Made by a program: the position numbers and the translations under genes. DNA of 24,368 nucleotides from CAYRZF01 sp964428805. GTDB taxonomy: Bacteria; Methylomirabilota; Methylomirabilia; Rokubacteriales; CSP1-6. Positions 6,918-14,139 of this stretch are shown here, piece by piece (position 1 is the stretch's first letter; each line of letters begins with the position of its first letter). Below the pieces are notes generated by a model that did no database searches, was not told the origin of the DNA, and worked only from the letters and a program-made list of their open reading frames with translations. Where the stretch lies: the NCBI GenBank assembly GCA_964428805.1, contig CAYRZF010000028.1, positions 1 to 24,368 on the forward strand, written 5' to 3'.

Positions 6918-8066
6918 CTAGGGGCGGAGCCCGAGGATCTCACGGGCGATGACCATCCGCTGGATCTCCGAGGTCCCCTCGCCAATCTCGCAGAGCTTCA
7001 CGTCGCGAAAGATTCGTTCGACGGGAAACTCAGTCACATAGCCGGCGCCCCCGTGGAGCTGGACGGCTCTGGTCGCGGCCCGCATGCCCACCTCGGACGC
7101 CAGGACCTTGGCCATCGACGCGGCGTGCCGCGCGGGTTTTCCCTTATCTTTCAAATACGCGGCGCGGAGGGTGAGAAGGCGCGCGGCCTCGATCTCGGTC
7201 GCCATTTCGGCCACCATGCCCTGGAGCCCGTTGAACTCGGCCAGGGTCTTCCCAAAGGCGGTGCGCTGCTTCATGTAGGCGAGCGACGCGTCGAGAGCCC
7301 CCTGGGCGAGCCCCACGGCCATCGCGGCCATGGCGATGCGCCCACCCTCCAGGACTTGCATGGCGTTCACGAACCCCATGTGAAGCTCGCCGAGCAGGTT
7401 CTCTGCCGGGACGCGGACGCCGTCGAAGACGAGTTCCGAGGTGTCGGAGGCGTGGAGCCCGAGTTTCTTGTAGCGCTGTCCCGGGCTGAACCCCGGCATC
7501 CCCCGTTCCAGGATGAAGGTCGAGATTCCTTTGCTCCCGTCGGCGGGTTCGGTAACGGCCATGACCACCACGATCCGCCCCACGCTTCCGTTGGTGATAA
7601 AGGCCTTCGTCCCGTTCAGGACGAAATGCCTTCCCTCCCGGACAGCCGTGGATCTCATCGCCGCCGCATCGGAACCGGAGCCGGGTTCGGTGAGGCCCCA
7701 TGCGCCGATCGCCTCGCCACTGGCCAGGGGCGTCAGATACTTTTCCTTTTGGGCTTTAGTCCCGAACAGGTTGATGTGGTTCGAGCAGAGGGAGTTGTGC
7801 GCCCACATGGTGATGCCGACCGATCCGTCCACCCGGCTGAGCTCCTCGACGATGAGGGCGTAGGAGACGTAGTCTAGCCCGGCGCCCCCGTACTCAGGCG
7901 GGACGAGGACACCCATGAACCCGAGCTCCGCCAGCTTCTGAACGATCTGGAAAGGGAACTCGCCAGTCTCGTCGTGCTTCGCGGCGACGGGCGCGACCTC
8001 CCCCTCGGCGAACTCCCGCGCCACCTTCCGGATCTGCCGCTGCTCGGGCGTCAGTTCAAAATCCAT
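6918..8066 (-). CDS. Acyl-CoA dehydrogenase (copy 2 in operon)
   Basis: A 382-residue FAD-dependent acyl-CoA dehydrogenase of the short/branched-chain type, expected to form a trans-2-enoyl-CoA and pass electrons to ETF, whose genes lie in the same operon. The substrate/FAD loop LTEPGSGSDAA, the C-terminal LHGGAGYVTEFPVERIFRDVK and the end IGEGTSEIQRM are diagnostic. Glu363 in GEGT is the probable catalytic base. The start ATG at 8066 lies 23 bp behind the mutase small subunit. It resembles the other dehydrogenase (10707-11876) in length and motif order, but the sequences differ widely, so these are old paralogs probably acting on different acyl groups. Isobutyryl-CoA or isovaleryl-CoA are possible substrates but are not determined. 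Confidence 0.95.
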   Translation of the reverse strand: MDFELTPEQRQIRKVAREFAEGEVAPVAAKHDETGEFPFQIVQKLAELGFMGVLVPPEYGGAGLDYVSYALIVEELSRVDGSVGITMWAHNSLCSNHINLFGTKAQKEKYLTPLASGEAIGAWGLTEPGSGSDAAAMRSTAVREGRHFVLNGTKAFITNGSVGRIVVVMAVTEPADGSKGISTFILERGMPGFSPGQRYKKLGLHASDTSELVFDGVRVPAENLLGELHMGFVNAMQVLEGGRIAMAAMAVGLAQGALDASLAYMKQRTAFGKTLAEFNGLQGMVAEMATEIEAARLLTLRAAYLKDKGKPARHAASMAKVLASEVGMRAATRAVQLHGGAGYVTEFPVERIFRDVKLCEIGEGTSEIQRMVIAREILGLRP

Positions 8067-8089
8067 CTCTTACTCCCGGAGATCGACAG

Positions 8090-8494
8090 TTAGACGGCCG
8101 CCCTGATATGCTCCCGCACGAACCGGACGATGTCCTGGGTGGACGTGCCTGGGGTAAACAGCTCACGAACGCCCACTGCCTTGAGCGCGACGATGTCCTC
8201 GGGTGGGATGATTCCTCCTCCGAAGACCACGATATCGTCGGCGCCCTTCTGCTTCAGCAGTTGCAAGACCTGCTTGAAGAGATAATTGTGGGCGCCGGAC
8301 AGGACGCTGAGCCCGATCGCGTCCACGTCCTCCTGGATCGCCGCCGCCACCACCTGCTCCGGCGTCTGGTGGAGGCCCGTGTAGATCACCTCGAAACCCG
8401 CATCCCGGAGGGCTCGCGCCACGATCTTGGCTCCGCGATCGTGCCCATCCAACCCCGGCTTGGCGACCAGAACACGAACTTTCCGCTCAGCCAT
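8090..8494 (-). CDS. icmB: Cobalamin-binding small subunit of isobutyryl-CoA-mutase-type enzyme
   Basis: A 134-residue stand-alone B12-binding domain, the length of IcmB (about 136), which completes the mutase with the large subunit at 9050-10720. The base-off B12 motif DGHDRG is at 16-21, with His18 as the lower cobalt ligand. It is followed by LSVLSGAH and GGGIIP, which close the nucleotide-loop pocket. The ATG at 8494 has GAGG about 7 nt upstream. A HIT-family gene separates it from the large subunit. A mini-ORF carrying a second version of its first 15 codons overlaps the start (8487-8621). Small-subunit identity is certain; the ICM assignment rests on the large subunit. Confidence 0.93.
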   Translation of the reverse strand: MAERKVRVLVAKPGLDGHDRGAKIVARALRDAGFEVIYTGLHQTPEQVVAAAIQEDVDAIGLSVLSGAHNYLFKQVLQLLKQKGADDIVVFGGGIIPPEDIVALKAVGVRELFTPGTSTQDIVRFVREHIRAAV

Positions 8495-8510
8495 GTTGCG
8501 CCTCGTCCGA

Positions 8511-8529
8511 GCGCAGGCTTTGCCTGCGC
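8511..8529. repeat. Short hairpin (8-bp stem)
   Basis: GCGCAGGC, three T, GCCTGCGC form a perfect 8-bp stem. The flanking GTTGCGC (8495-8501) can instead pair with GCGCAAC (8526-8532), giving an alternative fold next to the small-subunit start. It looks like a REP-type palindromic unit. There is no T-run to make it a terminator. Confidence 0.6.
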
Positions 8530-8545
8530 AACCTCGGGGGGAGGT

Positions 8546-8573
8546 CCGGAAGGGGGGCGAAGTCCCCCTCCGG
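8546..8573. repeat. Second GC-rich hairpin (10-bp stem, one bulge)
   Basis: CCGGA, a bulged A and GGGGG pair with CCCCCTCCGG around a 7-base loop. Together with the hairpin at 8511-8529 it fills the stretch that interrupts the duplicated small-subunit start. It is probably part of the same inserted repetitive unit. Confidence 0.55.
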
Positions 8574-8626
8574 GGGGAACCCCGGCTTCGCCACCAGCAC
8601 CCGGATCTTGCGCTCAGCCACCTTCG

Positions 8627-9040
8627 TTACCTCAAGACGGCGCGGATCCGCTCCCCGTTCATCCCGATCTGTTGCTTGTCGCCGGCTACCAGCTTCCAGT
8701 CAAAGCCTTTGCCGTCGTTGTTGAAGCGGGGGATGACGTGGAAGTGGAAGTGGAGCACGGACTGAAAGGCCGCCGCGCCGTTGGCCTGGAGGATGTTGAT
8801 CCCGTCCGCCTGCACCGCGCCCTTTAACGCCATAGCCAACTTCTTCGTCGCCGCGATGGCAGCCTGAAGGTCCAGGACCTCGACGTCGAAGATGGTGGCG
8901 GCATGGTTCTTGGTTATCACCAGGCAGTGGCCCGGGTTCAGCGGGTTGATGTCCATGAAGGCCAGGGTCCTCGAGTCCTCGTAGAGCTTGAACGACGGGA
9001 TCTGGCCGTCCCGGATCTTGCAGAACACACAGTCCACCAT
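8627..9040 (-). CDS. HIT-family nucleotide hydrolase/transferase
   Basis: A 137-residue histidine-triad protein. The triad HFHFHV (H-x-H-x-H) lies near the C-terminus. The N-terminal CVFCKIRDGQIPS and the segment AFMDINPLNPGHCLVI are typical of the Hint/HIT branch, which hydrolyses AMP-linked compounds such as adenosine phosphoramidates or acyl-adenylates. I chose ATG 9040 over the GTG at 9046 because AGGAGG, which overlaps the mutase stop, is correctly spaced from it. It sits between the two mutase subunits, an unusual place. A role in clearing stray acyl-AMP from the operon's ligase, or in cofactor upkeep, is speculation. Simple co-expression is equally possible. Confidence 0.9.
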   Translation of the reverse strand: MVDCVFCKIRDGQIPSFKLYEDSRTLAFMDINPLNPGHCLVITKNHAATIFDVEVLDLQAAIAATKKLAMALKGAVQADGINILQANGAAAFQSVLHFHFHVIPRFNNDGKGFDWKLVAGDKQQIGMNGERIRAVLR

Positions 9041-9049
9041 GCCCACCTC

Positions 9050-10720
9050 CTAGAAGATGATGGGTTCGCGGTATAGGCCGAATACCTCGCGGTACACGTC
9101 AGAGATCTCGCCCAGGCTCACGTAGTCCTTGACCGCATCGATAAGCACCGGCATGAGGTTCTGGCCGTTGCGACCCGCCTCGGCCACCTGCTTCAACCGG
9201 CGCTCAACTTTTGACTGATCCCGGGAGGCCTTGAGGCGCTTGACCTTTTCGATCTGCTCCAGTTCCACGGCCTCGTGGATCCTGAGGTACTGGATCGGCT
9301 TCTCATTCGCCATGACGTACTTGTTCACCCCCACGACCGTCTTCTCGCCCCGGTCCTCCATCAGCTGGTGCCGGTAGGCCGTGTCGGCGATCTCCCGCTG
9401 GGGATAACCCTGGTCGATCGCGCGGATGATTCCTCCCAGCTCATCGATGCGCCGAATGTAGGCCCATGCCGCTTCCTCCATCTGGTCGGTCAGCGCCTCC
9501 AGGTAGTACGAGCCGCCGAGGGGATCGATGGTCAAGGGCACGCCGCTCTCTTCGGCGATGATCTGCTGGGTGCGCAGGGCGACCGTCACCGCCTCCTCGG
9601 TCGGCAGCGCCCAGGTCTCGTCATAGGAGTTGGTGTGCAGAGACTGCGCGCCTCCCAGCACCGCGGCAAGGGCCTGAAGGGCGACGCGGGCGATGTTGTT
9701 CAATGGCTGCTGGGCCGTGGCGGAAACTCCGGCGGTCTGCGTGTGGGTTCGCAGGCGCATGGACTCCGGGCGCCTCGCGCCAAAACGTTCTCGCATCACG
9801 GTGGCCCAGATGCGACGCGCGGCCCGGAGCTTGGCAATCTCCTCGAAGAAGTCGTTATGGATGTCGAAGAAGAAGGAGAGCCGCGGCGCGAAGGCATCCA
9901 CATCGAGACCCCGGTTCACCGAGGCCTGGACATACCCGATGCCATCCGCCAGCGTGAAGGCCAGTTCCTGGACCGCGGTGCTGCCGGCCTCCCGGATGTG
10001 ATAGCCGGAGATCGAAACCGGGTTGAACTTGGGGACGTGTTTGGCGGTGAATTCGATCATGTCCACGACGATGCGGACCGCGGGCTCGGGCGGGCAGATC
10101 CACTCCTTCTGGGCGATGAACTCCTTCAGCATGTCGTTCTGCATCGTGCCCCCGACGCGATCCCAGCCAATCCCCTGCTTATCCGCCACGGCGAGGTACA
10201 TCGCCAGCGCGATGGAGGCCGTGCAGTTGATCGTCATGGAGGTCGTGACCTCACCGAGCGGGATCCCGTCAAAGAGCGTTTCCATGTCGGCGAGGGTCGA
10301 AATCGAGACGCCCTCCCTGCCGACCTCGCCCCGGGCCCGCGGATGGTCGGCGTCGTAGCCCATCAGGGCGGGCATGTCGAAGGCGGTCGAGAGGCCGGTC
10401 TGCCCCTGCTCAAGGAGATACTTGAAGCGCGTATTGGTGTCCTCGGGGCGGCCGAACCCCGCGAACATGCGCATGGTCCAGAGCCGCCCCCGGTACATCG
10501 TGGGGTAGACACCCCGGGTGAAGGGGTACTCACCGGGAAAGCCCAGCTTCTTCTCGTAGTCGAACGCCTGAAGGTCAGCGGGGGTGTAGAGCGGCTTGAT
10601 GGGAATGCCCGAGAGAGACTCATAGCGCACCTGCCGCTCGGGGGAACCTTTGACGAACGGCCGGTGCGTTTCGGCCTCCCACCGCTTCGCGGCCCCCTCG
10701 ATCTTCTCACGCTCGTCCAT
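9050..10720 (-). CDS. icmA: Isobutyryl-CoA-mutase-type large subunit (methylmalonyl-CoA mutase family)
   Basis: A 556-residue adenosylcobalamin-dependent acyl-CoA mutase catalytic subunit without its own B12 domain, the size of IcmA (about 566). The TIM-barrel region contains GYPFTRGVYPTMYRGRLW-like sequence, SGYHIREAG with Tyr240 and His241, and FAPRLSFFFDIHNDF. At the two positions that set substrate choice it has Phe86 (in TMRMFAGF) and Gln204 (in EFIAQKEW), where methylmalonyl-CoA mutase has Tyr89 and Arg207. Phe/Gln is the published pattern of isobutyryl-CoA mutase (Phe80/Gln198), while 2-hydroxyisobutyryl-CoA mutase has Ile/Gln. I chose ATG 10720 because GGAAGGGA is well spaced; the GTG at 10735 is less likely. 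It overlaps the dehydrogenase upstream by 14 bp. Confidence 0.9.
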   Translation of the reverse strand: MDEREKIEGAAKRWEAETHRPFVKGSPERQVRYESLSGIPIKPLYTPADLQAFDYEKKLGFPGEYPFTRGVYPTMYRGRLWTMRMFAGFGRPEDTNTRFKYLLEQGQTGLSTAFDMPALMGYDADHPRARGEVGREGVSISTLADMETLFDGIPLGEVTTSMTINCTASIALAMYLAVADKQGIGWDRVGGTMQNDMLKEFIAQKEWICPPEPAVRIVVDMIEFTAKHVPKFNPVSISGYHIREAGSTAVQELAFTLADGIGYVQASVNRGLDVDAFAPRLSFFFDIHNDFFEEIAKLRAARRIWATVMRERFGARRPESMRLRTHTQTAGVSATAQQPLNNIARVALQALAAVLGGAQSLHTNSYDETWALPTEEAVTVALRTQQIIAEESGVPLTIDPLGGSYYLEALTDQMEEAAWAYIRRIDELGGIIRAIDQGYPQREIADTAYRHQLMEDRGEKTVVGVNKYVMANEKPIQYLRIHEAVELEQIEKVKRLKASRDQSKVERRLKQVAEAGRNGQNLMPVLIDAVKDYVSLGEISDVYREVFGLYREPIIF

Positions 10721-11876
10721 GGTCCCTTCCCTCACTGATTCCGAGCAGGTGGCGGGCGATGACTAACTTCTGAATCTGCGACGTGCCCTCGTAGATCTGG
10801 GTGATTTTGGCATCCCGGAAGTAGCGCTCGACCTGGAATTCCCTGATGTACCCGTAGCCCCCGTGGACCTGGATTGCGTCGGTCGTCACCTTCATGGCCA
10901 TTTCGGAGGCGAAGAGCTTGGCCATGGAGGCCTCGACGCCGAACGGCTGGCCAGCGCCCTTGAGGGCCGCGGCACGCCAGACCAATAGACGCGCCGCATC
11001 GATCGCCGTCGCCATGTCCGCCAGCATCCACTGCACCATCTGGTGCTGGGCGATGGGGACCCCGAACGATCTGCGCTCTCTGGCGTAGGCCACCGAGAGC
11101 TCGAAGGCGCCTGCGGCGATCCCCAGCGCCTGCGCCGCGATTCCGATGCGGCCCCCGTCGAGGGAAGCCATCGCGATCTTGAAGCCCATGCCCTCGGCGC
11201 CCAGGCGGTTCTCCGCCGGGACGCGACAGTCTTCGAACACGAATTCCGCTGTGTCGGACGCCCGGATGCCAAGCTTGTCCTCGACCCTGGGAACGAGAAA
11301 GCCCGGCGTGCCCTTCTCGACCAGAAAGGCCGAGATGCCGTGGCGTCCTTCCGTGGGGTCCGTCTGGGCGAACACCAGCGCCGCCGCGGCCTCCCGACCG
11401 TTGGTGACGAAAACCTTTCTGCCGTTCAGAACATACCAGTTGCCGTCTCGCACGGCCAAGGTTTTTTGATTGCTGGCGTCGGAGCCCGCCTGCGGCTCCG
11501 TCAGCGCGAAACAGCCGATCTTTTGGCCCCTGGCGAAGGGGGTGAGGAATTTTTTCCGCTGATCATCGGTCCCGTATTTGAGCACGGACTCGCAGTAGAG
11601 CGAGTTGTTCACGGACATGATGACGGCGTGGGAAGCGCACACCTTCGCAATCTCCTCCAGCGCCAACACGTAGGCGATGGGATCTGCGCCGCTTCCGCCG
11701 TACTCTTCGGGAACGGCGATCCCCATGAAACCCAACTCGCCCATGCGCTTGACCGTCTCATGGGGGAAGCGCGCCTCCTGATCGAGCTGGCCCGCGACGG
11801 GCTTCACCTCCTTCTCGGCGAACTCCCGCGCGAGGGCCTGGATCATCTGCTGCTCCTCGGTCAGTTCAAGATTCAT
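10707..11876 (-). CDS. Acyl-CoA dehydrogenase (copy 1 in operon)
   Basis: A 389-residue FAD-dependent acyl-CoA dehydrogenase. It has LTEPQAGSDAS in the flavin/substrate loop, the C-terminal VHGGYGYIREFQVERYFRDAKI and IYEGTSQIQK, with Glu363 the likely catalytic base. This pattern is close to butyryl-CoA/short-chain dehydrogenases. The frame stays open to 11963, but I chose ATG 11876 (MNLELTEEQQ) because family members start here and the extension is low-complexity. It would oxidise the acyl-CoA on one side of the mutase, for example butyryl-CoA from isobutyryl-CoA, and reduce the ETF encoded upstream. Substrate assignment is inference. Confidence 0.95.
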   Translation of the reverse strand: MNLELTEEQQMIQALAREFAEKEVKPVAGQLDQEARFPHETVKRMGELGFMGIAVPEEYGGSGADPIAYVLALEEIAKVCASHAVIMSVNNSLYCESVLKYGTDDQRKKFLTPFARGQKIGCFALTEPQAGSDASNQKTLAVRDGNWYVLNGRKVFVTNGREAAAALVFAQTDPTEGRHGISAFLVEKGTPGFLVPRVEDKLGIRASDTAEFVFEDCRVPAENRLGAEGMGFKIAMASLDGGRIGIAAQALGIAAGAFELSVAYARERRSFGVPIAQHQMVQWMLADMATAIDAARLLVWRAAALKGAGQPFGVEASMAKLFASEMAMKVTTDAIQVHGGYGYIREFQVERYFRDAKITQIYEGTSQIQKLVIARHLLGISEGRDHGRA

Positions 11877-11905
11877 CCTGTCTGCCTCTTCCGAGTCAAT
11901 CCCAC

Positions 11906-12211
11906 TCAAACCCGCCCGGCATTGCCCAGGTTCGGCCCCTCGTACGCCCGCCGACGGTTCCACTCGGGCGACTGCCAGGTGACCTTCTCCACGTAATAGC
12001 GGAGGTCGGAGCCGGCGCAGAACGACTTCCGGCCGGCTCCGGTGAGGATCGCCACGTAGAGCTTCGGGGCGTCGCGGAAGTCAAGCCAGACCTCCCGAAG
12101 ATCGTGATCAATCTCTTCTGTAAGGCAATTCTCCTGTTCGGCATTGTCAATCGTCACGTAAGCGATCTGCCCCTTTCTCTCGTAACCGACCTTCCGAAGC
12201 TTCAGCGCCAT
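11906..12211 (-). pseudogene. Truncated enoyl-CoA hydratase/isomerase (crotonase) remnant
   Basis: 101 codons encode only the N-terminal part of a crotonase fold (about 260 residues in intact members). It has TIDNAEQENCLTEEI and the oxyanion-hole region SFCAGSDLRYY, then ends at TGA 11908-11906 after GPNLGNAGRV. The half carrying both catalytic glutamates (AGGLE and PE motifs) is absent, and I do not find it in another frame downstream, where an acyl-CoA dehydrogenase starts 29 bp later. A good ribosome site (GGGAGACGG) precedes the ATG, so a peptide may still be made. Base composition fits the surrounding operon better than the neighbouring intact crotonase does, which suggests this is the native gene after a deletion. 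Confidence 0.8.
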
Positions 12212-12264
12212 CCGTCTCCCACCAGCCGGCTGGAGCCGTTCAAGACGAACTCTATCTCTCAGGA

Positions 12265-13053
12265 TTATCTCCCCTTATAGGATGGGTCGGTCTTTTCAAG
12301 AAACGCCCTGGTCCCTTCTCTGAAATCTTCTGTTGAAGCAATCAGCCCGAAGTAATCTGCGCCGAGAAGAGCCGATTCTTCTAAGGTCAGGTTCAGACCA
12401 CGATGAAGAGCCTCCCATGTCATTTTTACTGAAAGGGGAGATTGAGCGAGAATTTCGAGGATAAGATTTTCTGCTTCCTCAAGCAGCCTTCCAGCTTCTA
12501 CAACCTTATTGACAAGCCCTATCCGCTGAGCCTCATCAGCACTGACCTGCTTTCCGGTGAGCAAGAGTTCGGCAGCACGTCCCCTGCCTATCAATCGTGG
12601 AAGCCTGGTAGTCCCTCCCCAACCTGCAATTGCTCCGATACGAACTTCCGGGTGTCCCATTCTGGCATGACTGGCAGAAACACGAAGCATACAAGCCTCC
12701 GCTAACTCGAGGCCGCCTCCGAAGGCATACCCATTAATAGCAGCAATGACAACTTTACCTAAAGTTTCAATCCTATTGTTCACTGAGACGGCTAATTGAG
12801 CCAGTTCCCGTATCTGGAGCGGTGTTGCCTCGTTGAGGAACTTGATATCTGCGCCGGCAGAAAAAGCCTTTTCCCCTGCTCCGGTAATTATCACTGCGCT
12901 AACTGCATCATCTGTTTTTATCTTATCGAGAATTGATGTTAGCTGTTGCAGCACATCTATGTTCAATGCATTCAGAACTTGCGGTCGGTTTAAAGTAATT
13001 AAGCCAATTCCGCTTTCTTTCTGAGAAAACATAACATCCTTGCGCAACACCAT
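12265..13053 (-). CDS. Enoyl-CoA hydratase (crotonase family), probably horizontally acquired
   Basis: A 262-residue complete crotonase that would hydrate the enoyl-CoA made by the operon's dehydrogenases. The oxyanion region AFSAGADI is at 63-70. Glu116 (GGGLE) and Glu136 (HPEVRIG) are exactly 20 residues apart, as are Glu144 and Glu164 of rat crotonase, so hydratase activity is likely. Codon use is strikingly AT-richer than all neighbours. It sits between etfA and the remnant of another crotonase, as if it replaced the native enzyme. It is preceded by the strongest ribosome site in the window. Stop TAA at 12265. A homolog from a lower-GC fermenter or sulfate reducer is plausible but unproven. 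Confidence 0.93.
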   Translation of the reverse strand: MVLRKDVMFSQKESGIGLITLNRPQVLNALNIDVLQQLTSILDKIKTDDAVSAVIITGAGEKAFSAGADIKFLNEATPLQIRELAQLAVSVNNRIETLGKVVIAAINGYAFGGGLELAEACMLRVSASHARMGHPEVRIGAIAGWGGTTRLPRLIGRGRAAELLLTGKQVSADEAQRIGLVNKVVEAGRLLEEAENLILEILAQSPLSVKMTWEALHRGLNLTLEESALLGADYFGLIASTEDFREGTRAFLEKTDPSYKGR

Positions 13054-13058
13054 TATTT

Positions 13059-13064
13059 CCTCCT
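13059..13064 (-). promoter_or_regulatory. Consensus ribosome-binding site of the low-GC crotonase
   Basis: A perfect AGGAGG lies 5 nt before ATG 13053. It fixes the start, and because it lies within the low-GC patch it was probably acquired together with the gene. Confidence 0.75.
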
Positions 13065-13129
13065 CGTATTAAAGCCTGTACCTTTTTGTTTCTCCTCCCA
13101 CATCACTCAGTGGCGTGGATCGATTCCCT

Positions 13130-14119
13130 CTACTTCTCCAGGAGGCGCTTGAATTCCTGGGTGAGAAGCGGGGCCATTTCGAAGAGGTCGCCAACGATCC
13201 CGTAGTCGGCAATCTTGAAGATCGGCGCTTCCGGATCTTTGTTGACGGCCACGATGATCTTCGAGGTCCGCATCCCCGCCAGATGCTGGATGGCGCCCGA
13301 GATGCCGAATCCCATGTAGAGCTTGGGGGAAATGGTGCGGCCCGTCTGTCCAATCTGAAAGCGGTGGGGGCGCCATCCGGCGTCCACGGCCGCCCGTGAG
13401 GCCCCGACGGCCGCGCCGATCACCTTGGCCAGCTCCTCAAGGATCACGAAGTTCTCCGGCCCCTTCAGGCCGCGCCCGCCCGACACCACAATGTCCGCCT
13501 CGGTCAACTCGGGTAGACCCGTGGCCATCTCCTCCTTCCGCTCGACGAGCGTCATGCTCGGCGGAGGAATCGCGACTGACGGCCGCTCCACCCGGGGGAC
13601 GGCGCCGGCCTTCGGGTCCTCGGGCTTGAAGACATTGGGGCGGAGGGTTGCCAGCCACGGCGTCTTGGCCCACGTGACCTTAGATAGGAGCTTGCCCGCG
13701 TAGACGGGGCGGGTGGCGATGAGCTTCCCGTTCTCCACTGAAAACGCCACCGAGTCGGCGGAGAGGCCCACACCGAGTCGCGCCGCCAGCCGGGCCAGCA
13801 GCTCCCGCTGCCGTGAGGTCACCGCACCGAAGATCGCCTGAGGCGCTTCCTTCCCAGCCAGCTCGGCTACCGCCGGCGTCCAGACCTCACCACGGTAGGG
13901 TGTGAGGGCGGCGGCTTCCAGCAGCCACACCCGCGTCGCCCCCCATTCCGCGAGGTGTTTCAGACCGTCGTCCGTAGCCTTGTCAGTGAGCCACACCGCT
14001 TCTGCCTGTCCACCCGACTGCCGGGCCAGACGCGCGGCCTCCCCGAGCACCTCGGCCGTCACCTTCTTCGGACGCCCCGCCCGATCATCCTCGACAATGC
14101 ACCAGAACGCTGCCGCCAT
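13130..14119 (-). CDS. etfA: Electron transfer flavoprotein alpha subunit
   Basis: A 329-residue ETF alpha subunit, FAD-binding, which takes electrons from the acyl-CoA dehydrogenases and hands them to ETF-quinone oxidoreductase. The C-terminal FAD domain is unmistakable: VVSGGRGLKGPENF, then GQTGRTISPKLYMGFGISGA, then AVNKDPEAPIFKIADYGIVGD. The frame stays open to 14506, but that extension is an antisense-like reading of etfB. ATG 14119 (MAAAFWCIVEDD) follows a GGGGGA ribosome site and gives the family length. It is 20 bp from etfB. The nearly adjacent ETF and dehydrogenase genes indicate a dedicated electron path. Confidence 0.96.
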   Translation of the reverse strand: MAAAFWCIVEDDRAGRPKKVTAEVLGEAARLARQSGGQAEAVWLTDKATDDGLKHLAEWGATRVWLLEAAALTPYRGEVWTPAVAELAGKEAPQAIFGAVTSRQRELLARLAARLGVGLSADSVAFSVENGKLIATRPVYAGKLLSKVTWAKTPWLATLRPNVFKPEDPKAGAVPRVERPSVAIPPPSMTLVERKEEMATGLPELTEADIVVSGGRGLKGPENFVILEELAKVIGAAVGASRAAVDAGWRPHRFQIGQTGRTISPKLYMGFGISGAIQHLAGMRTSKIIVAVNKDPEAPIFKIADYGIVGDLFEMAPLLTQEFKRLLEK

Positions 14120-14139
14120 GGGTCTCCCCCTGTCCCCGC

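Larger units (their letters stand above)
8487..8621 (-). pseudogene. Mini-ORF carrying a divergent copy of the B12-subunit N-terminus
   Basis: A GTG at 8621, 5 bp after the HIT stop, opens 44 codons that begin VAERKIRVLVAKPGF. This is nearly identical in protein to the first 15 residues of the real small subunit, MAERKVRVLVAKPGL. Many synonymous positions differ between the two DNA segments, so this is not a fresh tandem copy. After Phe15 the frame enters hairpin-rich sequence, encodes low-complexity Pro/Arg residues, and stops at TGA 8489-8487, overlapping the start of the real gene by 8 nt. Most likely it is a remnant left by recombination or element insertion at the original gene start. 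A translated leader peptide is less likely. Confidence 0.7.
12230..13110. other. Low-GC patch, probable transferred segment
   Basis: Three 60-base lines counted by hand inside this patch (12301, 12721, 12901) give 48%, 35% and 35% G+C, against 67% for a line in the adjacent etfA (13441). The patch covers one intact crotonase and its short flanks. The change is abrupt on both sides, at the etfA stop and at the truncated crotonase. No transposase, integrase or clear direct repeats mark the ends. Edges are approximate. Confidence 0.75.

Noticed and set aside
9275..10738. 487-codon plus-strand open frame opposite the mutase large subunit
   Set aside because: Antisense shadow of a clearly conserved enzyme, with low-complexity composition and no motifs.
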